DNA from: Actinokineospora iranica | GTDB lineage: Bacteria > Actinomycetota > Actinomycetes > Mycobacteriales > Pseudonocardiaceae | Direction: 5' to 3' | Length of the DNA: 64,000 nt | NCBI RefSeq assembly: GCF_900101685.1 | Contig: NZ_FMZZ01000012.1 | Span: forward strand, 62,001 to 126,000 | In this document: positions 34,750 through 44,637 of the stretch, piece by piece | Layout: each line of letters begins with the position of its first letter | How positions within the stretch are numbered: the first letter of the stretch is position 1 | Translations under genes and position numbers: made by a program | Notes under the pieces: model-generated | Databases searched by the model: none | What the model was told of the DNA's origin: nothing | The model's input: the letters and a program-made list of their open reading frames with translations, nothing else

Positions 34750-36927
34750 ATGCGTCACATCGGCTCGGACCTGCGCCGCTGGCGAGACCGGCGCGGCTAC
34801 TCGCTGGCTGAGCTCGCCAGGATGATCGACTACAGCAAGGGGCATCTGAGCAAGATCGAGAACAACAAGGAGGCCCCCTCGCCCGAGCTGGTCAACGCCT
34901 ACGATCGCGCACTCCGAGCAAACGGGCAGTTGTTGGCGCTGTTCACCACTTACCGGGCCAAGTCCGTGCACCGTTCGGCTCTGCCTACCGCCACCCGTCA
35001 CTTCGTCGGTCACGGGCCGAAGCTGGACCTGCTGACCAGCGTCATCGCCGCGCCGCAGGACAACCGCATCATCGTCGTCACCGGCCTCGGGGGCGCGGGC
35101 AAGACCACGCTCGCCGTCATGGCCGCGCAGTCGGTGGGGACGAGCTTCCTCGACGGCACCCTGTTCGTGGACCTGCGGGGCTACTCGGCCGAGCCTGCGC
35201 TAAGCGCCGCGGACACGGCGTACCGGTTACTGCGCCAGCTCGGAACCGACGTCCAGCTGATCCCGGCCGACCCGGACGACAGGATCACAATGGCGCGCGA
35301 GATCCTCTCCACGCGCAACGTCCTGGTCGTGCTGGACAACGCGAGGTCCACCGACCAGATTGTCCCGCTGCTCCCCGCGGGCTCGTCAAGCAGGCTGATC
35401 GTGACCAGCCGCCACCACCTCGCCGCGATGGACGAAGCGATTCGTGTGCCGCTCAGGATGCTCGACGACTCCGACGGGGTCGCCCTGTTCCGCGCGATCT
35501 GCGGTGAGCGTCCCTCGGTCGACGACGCAGCCGTGGTGCGACTGGTGCGGCAGTGCGGCGGGCTCCCGCTGGCGATCCGGATCGCGGCGTCCAGGTTCGC
35601 CACCGGATCGTGGACCGCGACCCGGTTCGCCGCGCTCGTCGACCGCCGCACCAGTCTCCTGACCGCGCTGGACGATGGCGAACGCAGCGTCACGGGCGTG
35701 CTCGACCTGTCCTACAGCACTCTCCCGCCCGCCGAGCGCAAGCTCTTGTGCCTGCTCACCATCCACCCCTACGGAACTATCGCGGAATGGTCCATCGAGG
35801 CTTGGCTCGACTTGGGCGGTGAACCCGTGGACGAGGTCCTCGACCGGCTGCACGACGCCAATCTGATCACCCGCGACGAGCACGGTGACATCGGGCTGCA
35901 CGACCTGGTTCGAGCGTTCGCCGTGCGCCGCGCGGTATCCGAGGTGTGCGACCAGGACCGCCAGGCCGCGACGTCGCGGCTGATCGACCTCGCGTTGGGT
36001 GCTGCGGCGGCAGCCGATCGCCTGATCGAACCACACCGCCATCTCCCGCGCACACCGCCTCCTCCCGCGCGGCTCCCGTTCCAGGACGCGGACACGGCGC
36101 GAACATGGTTGCGTGCATGGTGGCCCATGCTGACCGGCGTGGTCGAGCTGGCGGCCGGTGACGCACGGTCCTGGCAGCTCGCGCTCGTCCTGCGGGGGTT
36201 CTTCTTCGCCGACCGCCTCTTCGAGCCATGGGTGACCACCCACCGCACCGCCCTCGCCACCGCGGATGCCTTGGGCGATCAGGTCGCCCAGGCGATGCTG
36301 CTGAACAGCCTCGGCATGGCCCACGTCGAAACGGGTGATCTGGCTGAGGCCGCCGAGGCGCACCAGCGTGCCCAGATTGTCCACGCGGAGACCGGAGACC
36401 GGCGCGGGCAGATCGACGCGCGATCCAGCCTCGCCTGGGTGCGGCTGTACGAGGGTCGCGCTGAGGAGGCGATCACCGACCTCGACGCCGCGCTGGACTA
36501 CTACCGGTCTACCGGCCTGACCCGCAACACCTTGATCGCCCTGCGCGGACTGGCGTTCGCCTCCACGGCGGTGGGCAAGCACGACGTTGCCGCCGAGTAT
36601 GCCCGCGAGGCGGTAGCCCGGGCGCGGCAACCGCTGGAGGCCGCCATGGGGACCAACTGCCTGGCCTGGGTCGACTTCCGCGCAGACCGTCTCGGCGACG
36701 CCTGCCGCCATTACAGCGAAGCCGTCGAACTCGCCGCGCAGGCGGACAGCCGCTACGAGATGACCCGCGCCTTCCTCGGTCTGGGCAACGTCGAGTCCCG
36801 CCAGGGCCGCTCGTCCCGTGCCGCGGACCTGTGGCGGCACGCGGACGCCCAGTCGGTCTGGGTCAACCCCGCCACCGTCGTCGAGGCCACCGCCTGCCAC
36901 GACCTCGACCGCGGAAGGCGGAGGTGA
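34750..36927 (+). CDS. XRE-family regulator with NB-ARC ATPase and TPR repeats (STAND protein)
   Basis: 725 residues. Residues 1-60 are a Cro/C1-type HTH ('SLAELARMIDYSKGHLSKIE'). Residues ~95-370 are an NB-ARC nucleotide switch: GLGGAGKTT (~112), 'NVLVVLDNA' (~193) and 'SSRLIVTSRHH' (~215), with the winged-helix segment after. Residues ~490-720 hold TPR-like helical pairs ('AMLLNSLGMAHVETGDLAEAAEAHQRA' type). Such proteins act as ligand-gated oligomerising regulators. Translation starts at ATG 34750 behind AGGAG. The stop overlaps the next GTG (GTGA at 36924-36927), so it is co-translated with the TIGR04141-family protein. GAAAC palindromes upstream may be its own operators. Confidence 0.85.
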   Translation: MRHIGSDLRRWRDRRGYSLAELARMIDYSKGHLSKIENNKEAPSPELVNAYDRALRANGQLLALFTTYRAKSVHRSALPTATRHFVGHGPKLDLLTSVIAAPQDNRIIVVTGLGGAGKTTLAVMAAQSVGTSFLDGTLFVDLRGYSAEPALSAADTAYRLLRQLGTDVQLIPADPDDRITMAREILSTRNVLVVLDNARSTDQIVPLLPAGSSSRLIVTSRHHLAAMDEAIRVPLRMLDDSDGVALFRAICGERPSVDDAAVVRLVRQCGGLPLAIRIAASRFATGSWTATRFAALVDRRTSLLTALDDGERSVTGVLDLSYSTLPPAERKLLCLLTIHPYGTIAEWSIEAWLDLGGEPVDEVLDRLHDANLITRDEHGDIGLHDLVRAFAVRRAVSEVCDQDRQAATSRLIDLALGAAAAADRLIEPHRHLPRTPPPPARLPFQDADTARTWLRAWWPMLTGVVELAAGDARSWQLALVLRGFFFADRLFEPWVTTHRTALATADALGDQVAQAMLLNSLGMAHVETGDLAEAAEAHQRAQIVHAETGDRRGQIDARSSLAWVRLYEGRAEEAITDLDAALDYYRSTGLTRNTLIALRGLAFASTAVGKHDVAAEYAREAVARARQPLEAAMGTNCLAWVDFRADRLGDACRHYSEAVELAAQADSRYEMTRAFLGLGNVESRQGRSSRAADLWRHADAQSVWVNPATVVEATACHDLDRGRRR

Positions 36928-38585
36928 CCGCGGTGGAGACCTACGCGCCAACCCCGGAGTCGACTCGGACGGCGAACCTCTACCGCCTGCGTCCGGGTGT
37001 CGCGTTCGCGGACTGCTGGGCTCGTCCGAAGAACAGCGCCGACGACACCTTCGCCGCGGCACGTGTCGCCGAGCTCGGCGACGAGGCCCTGCTCGTGACG
37101 GGCAGCCCGGAGCCCACCAGGGTCGCATGGGTGGCACTGATCGAGGGGCTGACCGGCACATCGCTCAACTTCTGGGGCGGCCAGTCCTCGGCGATCCTGT
37201 TCGTCCGCGTCGGTCAGGAGGCCTTTGCCCTCACGTTCGGCGGCGGCTGGCGTATGCTGCGCTCCGGTGCCATCGACCACGACTTCGGGCTGAACCTGGC
37301 CCTGCGGGTGCTCGACTCGGCTGCTGTCCGGACCATCAGCCGGACCCACTTCAGCAGCAAAGCGCGCGTCGACCGGAACACCGTTCCCGGCGGCACTTCG
37401 CTCTGGTCGTTCGGCATCCGCGAGCACACCGAACTGGTGGGTCAGATCGCGGGCAGGATCAGGTCGACGGAGTCCCTGCGGATCAGCCAGGTCCGCAAGT
37501 CGGAACGTCGCATCACGATCGACTGCACCAAACGCGTTCGGCTGCCCATACCGTCGGACCGGGTGAACCTCATCGACGACCTCCGTGAGATCAGCCGGGT
37601 CTTGGGCGAGCCGCCGTCGCCGGAACTGGAGCTGCTCACCTGGATCAGCCGAGTCCCGTCCGACGCCGACTTTCTCCCCGAGGCTTGGGCACGCCTGGGG
37701 CACGACCTGCGAGACCGCGCCGACTCGGTGAGCGTCGCCTACCCGGCGGCCTACCACGCAGGCCCGGACGTCGTCACCTACCGAGGGAAGGTAGGCCAGA
37801 GCACGATCGATACTAGCGAGCTGACACTCGCCGACATCCGCGACGGGTTGGTGGAGGCGGAGATCGACTCCTACGCCCATGTCCTCAAGTCCGGTCACAT
37901 CACCGGCTACTCCGAGGACGACGACCGCCTCGGCGACGACGTCACCGCACTGCACTGGCTCACCGCCCAGGTCGATCTGGCAGGCGGAAAACGCCTCGTC
38001 CTGCTTGACGGCCACTGGTACGACCTCACCGACCAGTACCGCGGCCACGTCGACCGCGTCATCGAGACCGCCTTCCGGCCCGACCCACCATGGCAGCTAC
38101 CCGCCTGGCGGGAAGCACTTCCGGACGCCGCGGGCCAACGCGACGAGCAGGCGTACAACCTGCACGCCGGAACACTGCAGGGTTTCCTGTGCCTGGACCG
38201 AAAGCTCCTGCGTCCCACGGGGAGGCAGGGCTTCGAGGCCTGCGACCTGCTCGGGCCGAACCAGGAATTGATCCACGTGAAGCGGGTGAGCTCACGAACC
38301 GGCTCGGGTCCGCTGAGCCACCTGTTCGCCCAGGGCATCGTTGCCGTGGAGAACCTGGTGGAGAAGTCCACATGGGACATGTTCGTCGACAGAGTGAACG
38401 AGCTCGATCCCGGTCGTGCCGAGGTCCTCGGTAACCGCCCGAGCGCCGTCGTCTACGCCATACACCGCAGCGATCGGCCGCTGAACATGGATTCGTTGTT
38501 CTCCTTCGCCAAGTCCGAGCTCGCCTCGGCGACGATGATCTTCCAGCGCCTCGGCATCCCGATGTGGATCTCGGTGATCCCGTAG
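36924..38585 (+). CDS. TIGR04141/DUF6119-family 'sporadically distributed' protein
   Basis: 553 residues. I recognise the family from its length and from the C-terminal block 'LIHVKRVSSRTGSGPLSHLFAQGIVAVENL', preceded by 'LLDGHWYDL' and 'FLCLDRKLLRP'. TIGR04141 proteins are scattered across genomes, often in accessory or defence regions; their biochemical role is not established. The GTG start overlaps the regulator's stop codon, with GGAAGG ~5 nt upstream, so expression is tied to the XRE/NB-ARC gene. No membrane segments. Family call is from memory. Confidence 0.65.
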   Translation: MTAVETYAPTPESTRTANLYRLRPGVAFADCWARPKNSADDTFAAARVAELGDEALLVTGSPEPTRVAWVALIEGLTGTSLNFWGGQSSAILFVRVGQEAFALTFGGGWRMLRSGAIDHDFGLNLALRVLDSAAVRTISRTHFSSKARVDRNTVPGGTSLWSFGIREHTELVGQIAGRIRSTESLRISQVRKSERRITIDCTKRVRLPIPSDRVNLIDDLREISRVLGEPPSPELELLTWISRVPSDADFLPEAWARLGHDLRDRADSVSVAYPAAYHAGPDVVTYRGKVGQSTIDTSELTLADIRDGLVEAEIDSYAHVLKSGHITGYSEDDDRLGDDVTALHWLTAQVDLAGGKRLVLLDGHWYDLTDQYRGHVDRVIETAFRPDPPWQLPAWREALPDAAGQRDEQAYNLHAGTLQGFLCLDRKLLRPTGRQGFEACDLLGPNQELIHVKRVSSRTGSGPLSHLFAQGIVAVENLVEKSTWDMFVDRVNELDPGRAEVLGNRPSAVVYAIHRSDRPLNMDSLFSFAKSELASATMIFQRLGIPMWISVIP

Positions 38586-38915
38586 CCGAGAGCGGGACAG
38601 CCTCGCGCGAGCTGAACCATCCCCGAAGTCGCTGCGAGCATCGCCCTGCAGTCGTGGCGCACGGACTGCCACCTCGACCACCCTGCGTCTTCGTCCCGAG
38701 TGCCACTTGCCGGAGAAAAGTCATCGCCTTCCGTCCGATCACGCCTTGGCGACGACCTTTGCCGACCGCTCGACGCCACCCGACGCAGGAGTGCGATCAG
38801 TCTGGCCGTATCCGGTCTCGGTCGGTTTCATTCACTCCCCGTGATGGAGATCGAAGTCGACCAACAAATTTCACCGCCACCAGCCACACGGCCAGGACGC
38901 GATGGTTACCTCAAA
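38586..38915. other. Non-coding stretch after the TIGR04141-family gene
   Basis: No frame here has protein-like composition or a ribosome site, and no remnant of an integrase or transposase is recognisable. A perfect hairpin follows at 38916, and a further ~155 bp without features separates that hairpin from the tRNA gene. Confidence 0.5.
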
Positions 38916-38950
38916 GGGACAGAGTCACCCGCAGCGGGTGACTCTGTCCC
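38916..38950. terminator. Perfect 16-bp-stem hairpin
   Basis: GGGACAGAGTCACCCG (38916-38931) and its exact complement (38935-38950) are separated by 3 nt. There is no T-run. It lies between the TIGR04141-family gene and the tRNA and could terminate transcription from either side, or be a dispersed palindromic element. Confidence 0.55.
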
Positions 38951-39105
38951 CATCCTTGTGGTGCCCCCACCGTCAACGGCCGACGCGGCCCCATACCCCG
39001 TAAGAGACCAACGAGAACAGGCGTGACCTGGGGGTTCACGTTTCCGAGTCTGCGCTGACCGCGCAGGAGGAACAGGGCTGACCTGCGGATACCACTTGAT
39101 CATGC

Positions 39106-39181
39106 TGGTGCCCCCGGCAGGACTCGAACCTGCGGCCAAGAGCTTAGAAGGCTCCTGCTCTATCCGCTGAGCTACGGGGGC
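39106..39181 (-). tRNA. tRNA-Arg(TCT)
   Basis: On the minus strand the sequence folds as a standard cloverleaf. The acceptor stem is GCCCCCG/CGGGGGC, the D-arm contains AGCTCAGCGGATAGAGC, and the anticodon loop CCTTCTAAG gives anticodon TCT. The T-arm is GCAGGTTCGAGTCCTGC. CCA is encoded (39106-39108). The 3' end points toward the accessory island, the usual geometry for tRNA-targeted integration. Confidence 0.95.
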
Positions 39182-39315
39182 GGGGCGTGCGACCGAGGCT
39201 GCACAGTAGTCCGTTCCATGTGACTGATCGTCGCAGGCGGCCAGACCGTTTCTGCCTCGAACTGATCGGGTGACGCAGGACGCGTTGATACGTCCGTTTG
39301 GGTCAATCTGGGGTG

Positions 39316-39873
39316 CTAAGCGTGTGGCAGGCGGCTCAGCACGGTCTCGGTGATCGGTTGCAGCTGGCGCAACAGTTTGTGTTCCGAGATGTCCCGTTTG
39401 TCCATTGCGACTACCAGGGATCTGTCCGGGGCGACGGCCACCGCGGCGACGCAGGTGCGGTGGCTCTTCGACACGATGCAGTGGAGCCAGGTCGAGTGGC
39501 CGAGGGTGGTCTCCTCGTGCCCGTCGGGCTGGTCTCTTCGCACCTGGTCCAGAGGTTTGTGGAAGGCGACCAAGGCCAGGTCGCCGGGTGCGCCGTTGCC
39601 GAGGGGGAAGGCGCACGACTCGGGAAAAGCGCTGGTCCGGCGCTCGGGCGGGGCCGCGAGGCCGCCTGCCTCGACGAGGTCGTCCTGGTCGAGGAGGCCG
39701 CAGAGGTCCACGCCGTCGAGGGCGCGGGGCGCGTCGATTCGCACGTCCGGGGTGGCGGCCGTCACCGGCACCGGGGCGAACCCGGCCGCGGGCACGGGGG
39801 CACCCGGCAGCGGTGTGCCGCAGGCGGCCAGCGTCAACGCTGAAGCGGCCAGTGCGACGACTCTGCGCATCAC
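39316..39873 (-). CDS. DUF3558-type lipoprotein
   Basis: 185 residues. A basic start (MMRR), a hydrophobic stretch and the lipobox LAAC-G (Cys at ~18) indicate export and lipid anchoring. The mature part has the DUF3558 pattern: 'LDGVDLCGLLDQDDLVEAG', a second Cys in 'FPESCAF', and a Cys pair near 'LHCIVSKSHRTCVAAVAV'. DUF3558 lipoproteins are abundant in Pseudonocardiales; their role is unknown. The gene is divergent from the CopD-CtaG gene. Confidence 0.8.
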   Translation of the reverse strand: MMRRVVALAASALTLAACGTPLPGAPVPAAGFAPVPVTAATPDVRIDAPRALDGVDLCGLLDQDDLVEAGGLAAPPERRTSAFPESCAFPLGNGAPGDLALVAFHKPLDQVRRDQPDGHEETTLGHSTWLHCIVSKSHRTCVAAVAVAPDRSLVVAMDKRDISEHKLLRQLQPITETVLSRLPHA

Positions 39874-39970
39874 GGGACCACGGTAGTCGGTGACGTGGCG
39901 ACACCGCTGGGTGTGAATAACCGGTTGGTGGACGTCACGGTCAGCCGGGGCGGCCGATTACCCTCGTCTT

Positions 39971-41977
39971 GTGCCCTCGGACAGCGACACCCCCAGCAAG
40001 CCCCGCCCGGGTCTGGCCCCGTTCCTGGTCGTCGGCGGCGTCTTGGCCGCCGTGGTGGGGGCGGTCCTGGTGGCGCTCGCGGGCGGCGACCGGTACGCGA
40101 TCCTCGGCCTGCCTACCCCGGACGCGTTCACCGAGAACGCCCTTACCGTCGTCCGGGTAGTCACCGAAGTGGGCTCCGTGGTGACTGTCGGTTCCCTCTT
40201 GTTCGCCGCTTTCCTGGTGCCCCCTCAACGCTCTGGAGTGCTGGACGTCGGCGGCTACGCGGCGCTGCGCACGGCTGGTTGGGCCGCCGGAGTGTGGTTT
40301 GCCGGGGCGCTGCTATCGGCGCCGTTCACCGCCGCCGACGCGGTCGGCAGGCCGATCTCGGCGGTGCTGCGAACCGACGTCCTGCTTGAACTGGTCGGCA
40401 CGCTGACGCAGGCCAAGGCGTGGCTGTTCACCGCGGCGTTCGCGCTGGTCGTCCTGGTCGGCACCCGGATCGTGCTCACCTGGGGCTGGACCACGGTGCT
40501 GTTCGCGGTAGCGCTGGCGGGCATCGTGCCGGTCGCGGTCACCGGGCACTCGTCCAGCGGCGGCCAGCACGACGTGGCGACCAACAGCCTCCTGTTCCAC
40601 CTGGTCGCCGCCGCCCTCTGGGTGGGCGGCCTGGTGGCGCTGCTCGCCCACGGACGCAGGCGGGCCGAACACCTGGGCGTCGCGGCGACCAGGTTCTCCA
40701 AGGTGGCGCTGGTCTGCTGGATCGTCATGGCCGCCTCCGGCGTGATCAACGCCTGGGTAAGGCTGCCGTTGAGCGATTTGCTGGACACCTCTTATGGCCT
40801 CTTGGTGCTGGTCAAGACGACGGCCCTGCTGACCTTGGGGGTCTTCGGCTACCTCCAGCGCGAGCGCGGCGTGAAGGCCGTGGTCGAGCAGGGCTCCCGG
40901 GCGGCGCTGGTCCGGCTCGCGGGCGTCGAGATCCTGATCATGCTGCTCACCATCGGCGTCGCCGCCGCGCTGGCCCGCACGCCACCGCCGCAGTCCGCCT
41001 ACGTCGAGCCGGGCCGCGTCGAGTTGGCGCTCGGCTACCCGCTGGACGTCCCGCCCACCTTCGGCCGACTGCTGTTCGACTGGCGGTTCGACCTGGTCTT
41101 CGGCACCGCGGCGATCGTGCTGGCGGCGCTGTACGCGCGCGGCGTGCTCCGCCTGCGCGCCCGCGGGGTCGCCTGGCCGGTCGGCCGGACCGCGGCCTGG
41201 CTGGCGGGCTGCTTCGTGATCCTGTTCGCCACCTCGTCCGGCTTCGGCCGCTACGCGCCCGCGATGTTCAGCGCGCACATGGAGACGCACATGATGCTGT
41301 CCATGCTCGCGCCGGTCCTGCTTGTGCTCGGCGCACCGGTAACGCTGGCCATGCGCGCTATCCCGCCTGCCGGTAAGGACGCCCCACCTGGTCCCCGTGA
41401 GTGGCTGTTGGCTTTCGTGCACTCACCGGTGTCGCGGGCGCTGACCAATCCCGTGGTCGCGCTGGTGCTGTTCGTCGGCTCGTTCTACGGCCTGTACTTG
41501 TCCGGCCTATTCGACTCCGCGCTGGAGCAGCACTGGGCCCACCTGCTCATGAACGCCCACTTCCTGCTGGTCGGCTACGTCTTCTACTGGCCGGTGATCG
41601 GCGTCGACCCGGCCCCCCGCAAGCTGCCGCACCTGGGCCGCCTTGGCCTGGTCTTCGCGTCCATGCCCTTCCACGCCTTCTTCGGTGTGATCCTCATGAG
41701 CACCCAGACCGTCATCGGCGAACGCTTCTACCAGGGCCTCGGTCTGCCGTGGAACACCGATCTCCTCGCCGACCAGCGCTTGGGCGGCGGCATCGCCTGG
41801 GCCTCCGGCGAGATCCCCCTCCTGGTCGTCCTGGTCGCCCTGCTGGTCCAGTGGTCCAGGGCCGACGACCGCGAGGCCCGCCGCAAGGACCGCCGGGTGG
41901 ACCAGGGCGAAGCCGACGACCTGGACGCCTACAACGCCATGCTCAAGCAGCTCGCCAACGGCAAACCGCCAAGCTGA
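39971..41977 (+). CDS. CopD domain fused to CtaG-type cytochrome c oxidase assembly protein
   Basis: 668 residues with roughly 15 hydrophobic segments. Residues ~60-330 match the CopD copper-resistance membrane domain (e.g. 'TGHSSSGGQHDVATNSLLFHLVAAALWVGGL'). Residues ~355-640 are Caa3_CtaG: 'APAMFSAHMETHMMLSMLAPVLLVLG', then 'HWAHLLMNAHFLLVGYVFYWPV', histidines typical of copper delivery to the oxidase. The fusion is common in actinobacteria and serves copper supply to the aa3 oxidase. A TACCCT -10-like hexamer (39959-39964) lies 6 nt before GTG 39971, so a leaderless mRNA is possible. Confidence 0.88.
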   Translation: MPSDSDTPSKPRPGLAPFLVVGGVLAAVVGAVLVALAGGDRYAILGLPTPDAFTENALTVVRVVTEVGSVVTVGSLLFAAFLVPPQRSGVLDVGGYAALRTAGWAAGVWFAGALLSAPFTAADAVGRPISAVLRTDVLLELVGTLTQAKAWLFTAAFALVVLVGTRIVLTWGWTTVLFAVALAGIVPVAVTGHSSSGGQHDVATNSLLFHLVAAALWVGGLVALLAHGRRRAEHLGVAATRFSKVALVCWIVMAASGVINAWVRLPLSDLLDTSYGLLVLVKTTALLTLGVFGYLQRERGVKAVVEQGSRAALVRLAGVEILIMLLTIGVAAALARTPPPQSAYVEPGRVELALGYPLDVPPTFGRLLFDWRFDLVFGTAAIVLAALYARGVLRLRARGVAWPVGRTAAWLAGCFVILFATSSGFGRYAPAMFSAHMETHMMLSMLAPVLLVLGAPVTLAMRAIPPAGKDAPPGPREWLLAFVHSPVSRALTNPVVALVLFVGSFYGLYLSGLFDSALEQHWAHLLMNAHFLLVGYVFYWPVIGVDPAPRKLPHLGRLGLVFASMPFHAFFGVILMSTQTVIGERFYQGLGLPWNTDLLADQRLGGGIAWASGEIPLLVVLVALLVQWSRADDREARRKDRRVDQGEADDLDAYNAMLKQLANGKPPS

Positions 41978-42134
41978 CGCCCACTACCACAACCCACAGA
42001 CGTTCCGGCCGCGCGAAGGCCGAGTTATCCACAATCGCGCGAGCTGTCCACAGCTCGCGCAGGCCCCTCGCCCACCGCCCCGAACCCCGCCACGCTTGTC
42101 GTATGAGCACGCCCCGACGACGAGAGGTGCAGCG

Positions 42135-42521
42135 ATGTACGAGACCACGGTGACGCTGGTCGGCAAGGTGGTCGGCGAGATCGCCAAACGCCGCTATGAG
42201 AACGACACCCGGCTGACCCGTTTCCGCCTGATGAGCAAGGAGCGCCGATACGATCCGGAGGCGGACAAGTGGGTCGACGGCCACACCATGTTCGTCTCGG
42301 TCAACTGCTGGCGCAGACTCGGTGAGAACGTCGCGGTGTCCCTGTCCCGCGGCGACTACGTCGTGGTCACCGGCAGGCTGTACCACCGCGAGTACGAGAG
42401 CGAGAACCAGCAGCGCCTCAGCGTCGAGCTGGACGCCGTCTCCGTCGGGCCCGACCTGTCCCGGTGCGCCACCACGATCACCAGCCGCCTCTTCGACGAC
42501 CAGCCGCTCGCGGCCGCGTGA
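42135..42521 (+). CDS. Single-stranded DNA-binding protein-like (Rv2478c-type)
   Basis: 128 residues covering one OB fold: 'TTVTLVGKVVGEIAKRRYE', 'FRLMSKERRYDPEADKWVDG', then 'FVSVNCWRRLGENVAVSLSRGDYVVVTGRL'. It lacks the acidic C-terminal tail of replicative SSB, so it is the short accessory paralogue that sits before ettA in mycobacteria. ATG 42135 is preceded by GAGAGG (42122-42127); an upstream extension to 42096 is unlikely. Confidence 0.85.
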   Translation: MYETTVTLVGKVVGEIAKRRYENDTRLTRFRLMSKERRYDPEADKWVDGHTMFVSVNCWRRLGENVAVSLSRGDYVVVTGRLYHREYESENQQRLSVELDAVSVGPDLSRCATTITSRLFDDQPLAAA

Positions 42522-42581
42522 GGTGTTTGCCATGCGCGCGCCAAGGGCAGTCCCACCGGAGACGACGAAGGGAGACCGAGT

Positions 42582-42839
42582 ATGCCCAACTCGAGCGTCA
42601 AGGACGAGAAGATGTACCAGGAGTTGCGCAAGCAGGGTGACTCCAAGGAGAAGGCCGCCCGCATCTCCAACGCCGCGGCGAGCCGGGGGCGCGGCAAGGT
42701 CGGCGCCAAGGGCGGCAAGTCCGGGTCGTACGACGACTGGAAGGTGGGCGACCTGCGCAAGCGCGCCGCCGAACTCGACATCGGCGGCCGCTCCAAGATG
42801 TCCAAGGACGAACTGGTCAAGGCCCTGCGCGACCACTGA
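42582..42839 (+). CDS. Small Rho N-terminal-like (SAP-type) protein, DUF7218-like
   Basis: 85 residues, very basic. The first half ('KMYQELRKQGDSKEKAARISNAAASRG') is a conserved actinobacterial module. The second ('VGDLRKRAAELDIGGRSKMSKDELVKALRDH') is a Rho-N/SAP-like helix-extended-helix that binds nucleic acid. It begins 60 bp after ssb behind GAAGGGAGA and is followed by a strong hairpin. Its function is unknown; nucleoid- or stress-related binding is a guess. Confidence 0.8.
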   Translation: MPNSSVKDEKMYQELRKQGDSKEKAARISNAAASRGRGKVGAKGGKSGSYDDWKVGDLRKRAAELDIGGRSKMSKDELVKALRDH

Positions 42840-42848
42840 CGGGATTAC

Positions 42849-42878
42849 CCGATCGGCGGTGTCGGGGCCGCCGATCGG
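42849..42878 (+). terminator. Hairpin terminator after the Rho-N-like gene
   Basis: An 11-bp stem CCGATCGGCGG/CCGCCGATCGG with an 8-nt loop begins 10 bp after the stop codon. No U-tract follows, as is usual in high-GC actinobacteria. Confidence 0.6.
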
Positions 42879-42945
42879 CCGGACGGCCCGCCGGTGCCCC
42901 CGGTCGCGCTCAGGGTCGCCGACCGACCACTCTACGATCGCGAGC

Positions 42946-44622
<1,677 letters not shown>

Positions 44623-44637
44623 ACGGGGAGCGGCGAC

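Noticed and set aside
2411-39105. Integrase, transposase or att duplication proving a mobile element
   Set aside because: I found no recombinase motif and no second copy of the tRNA-Arg 3' end; the island idea rests on gene content and tRNA geometry only.
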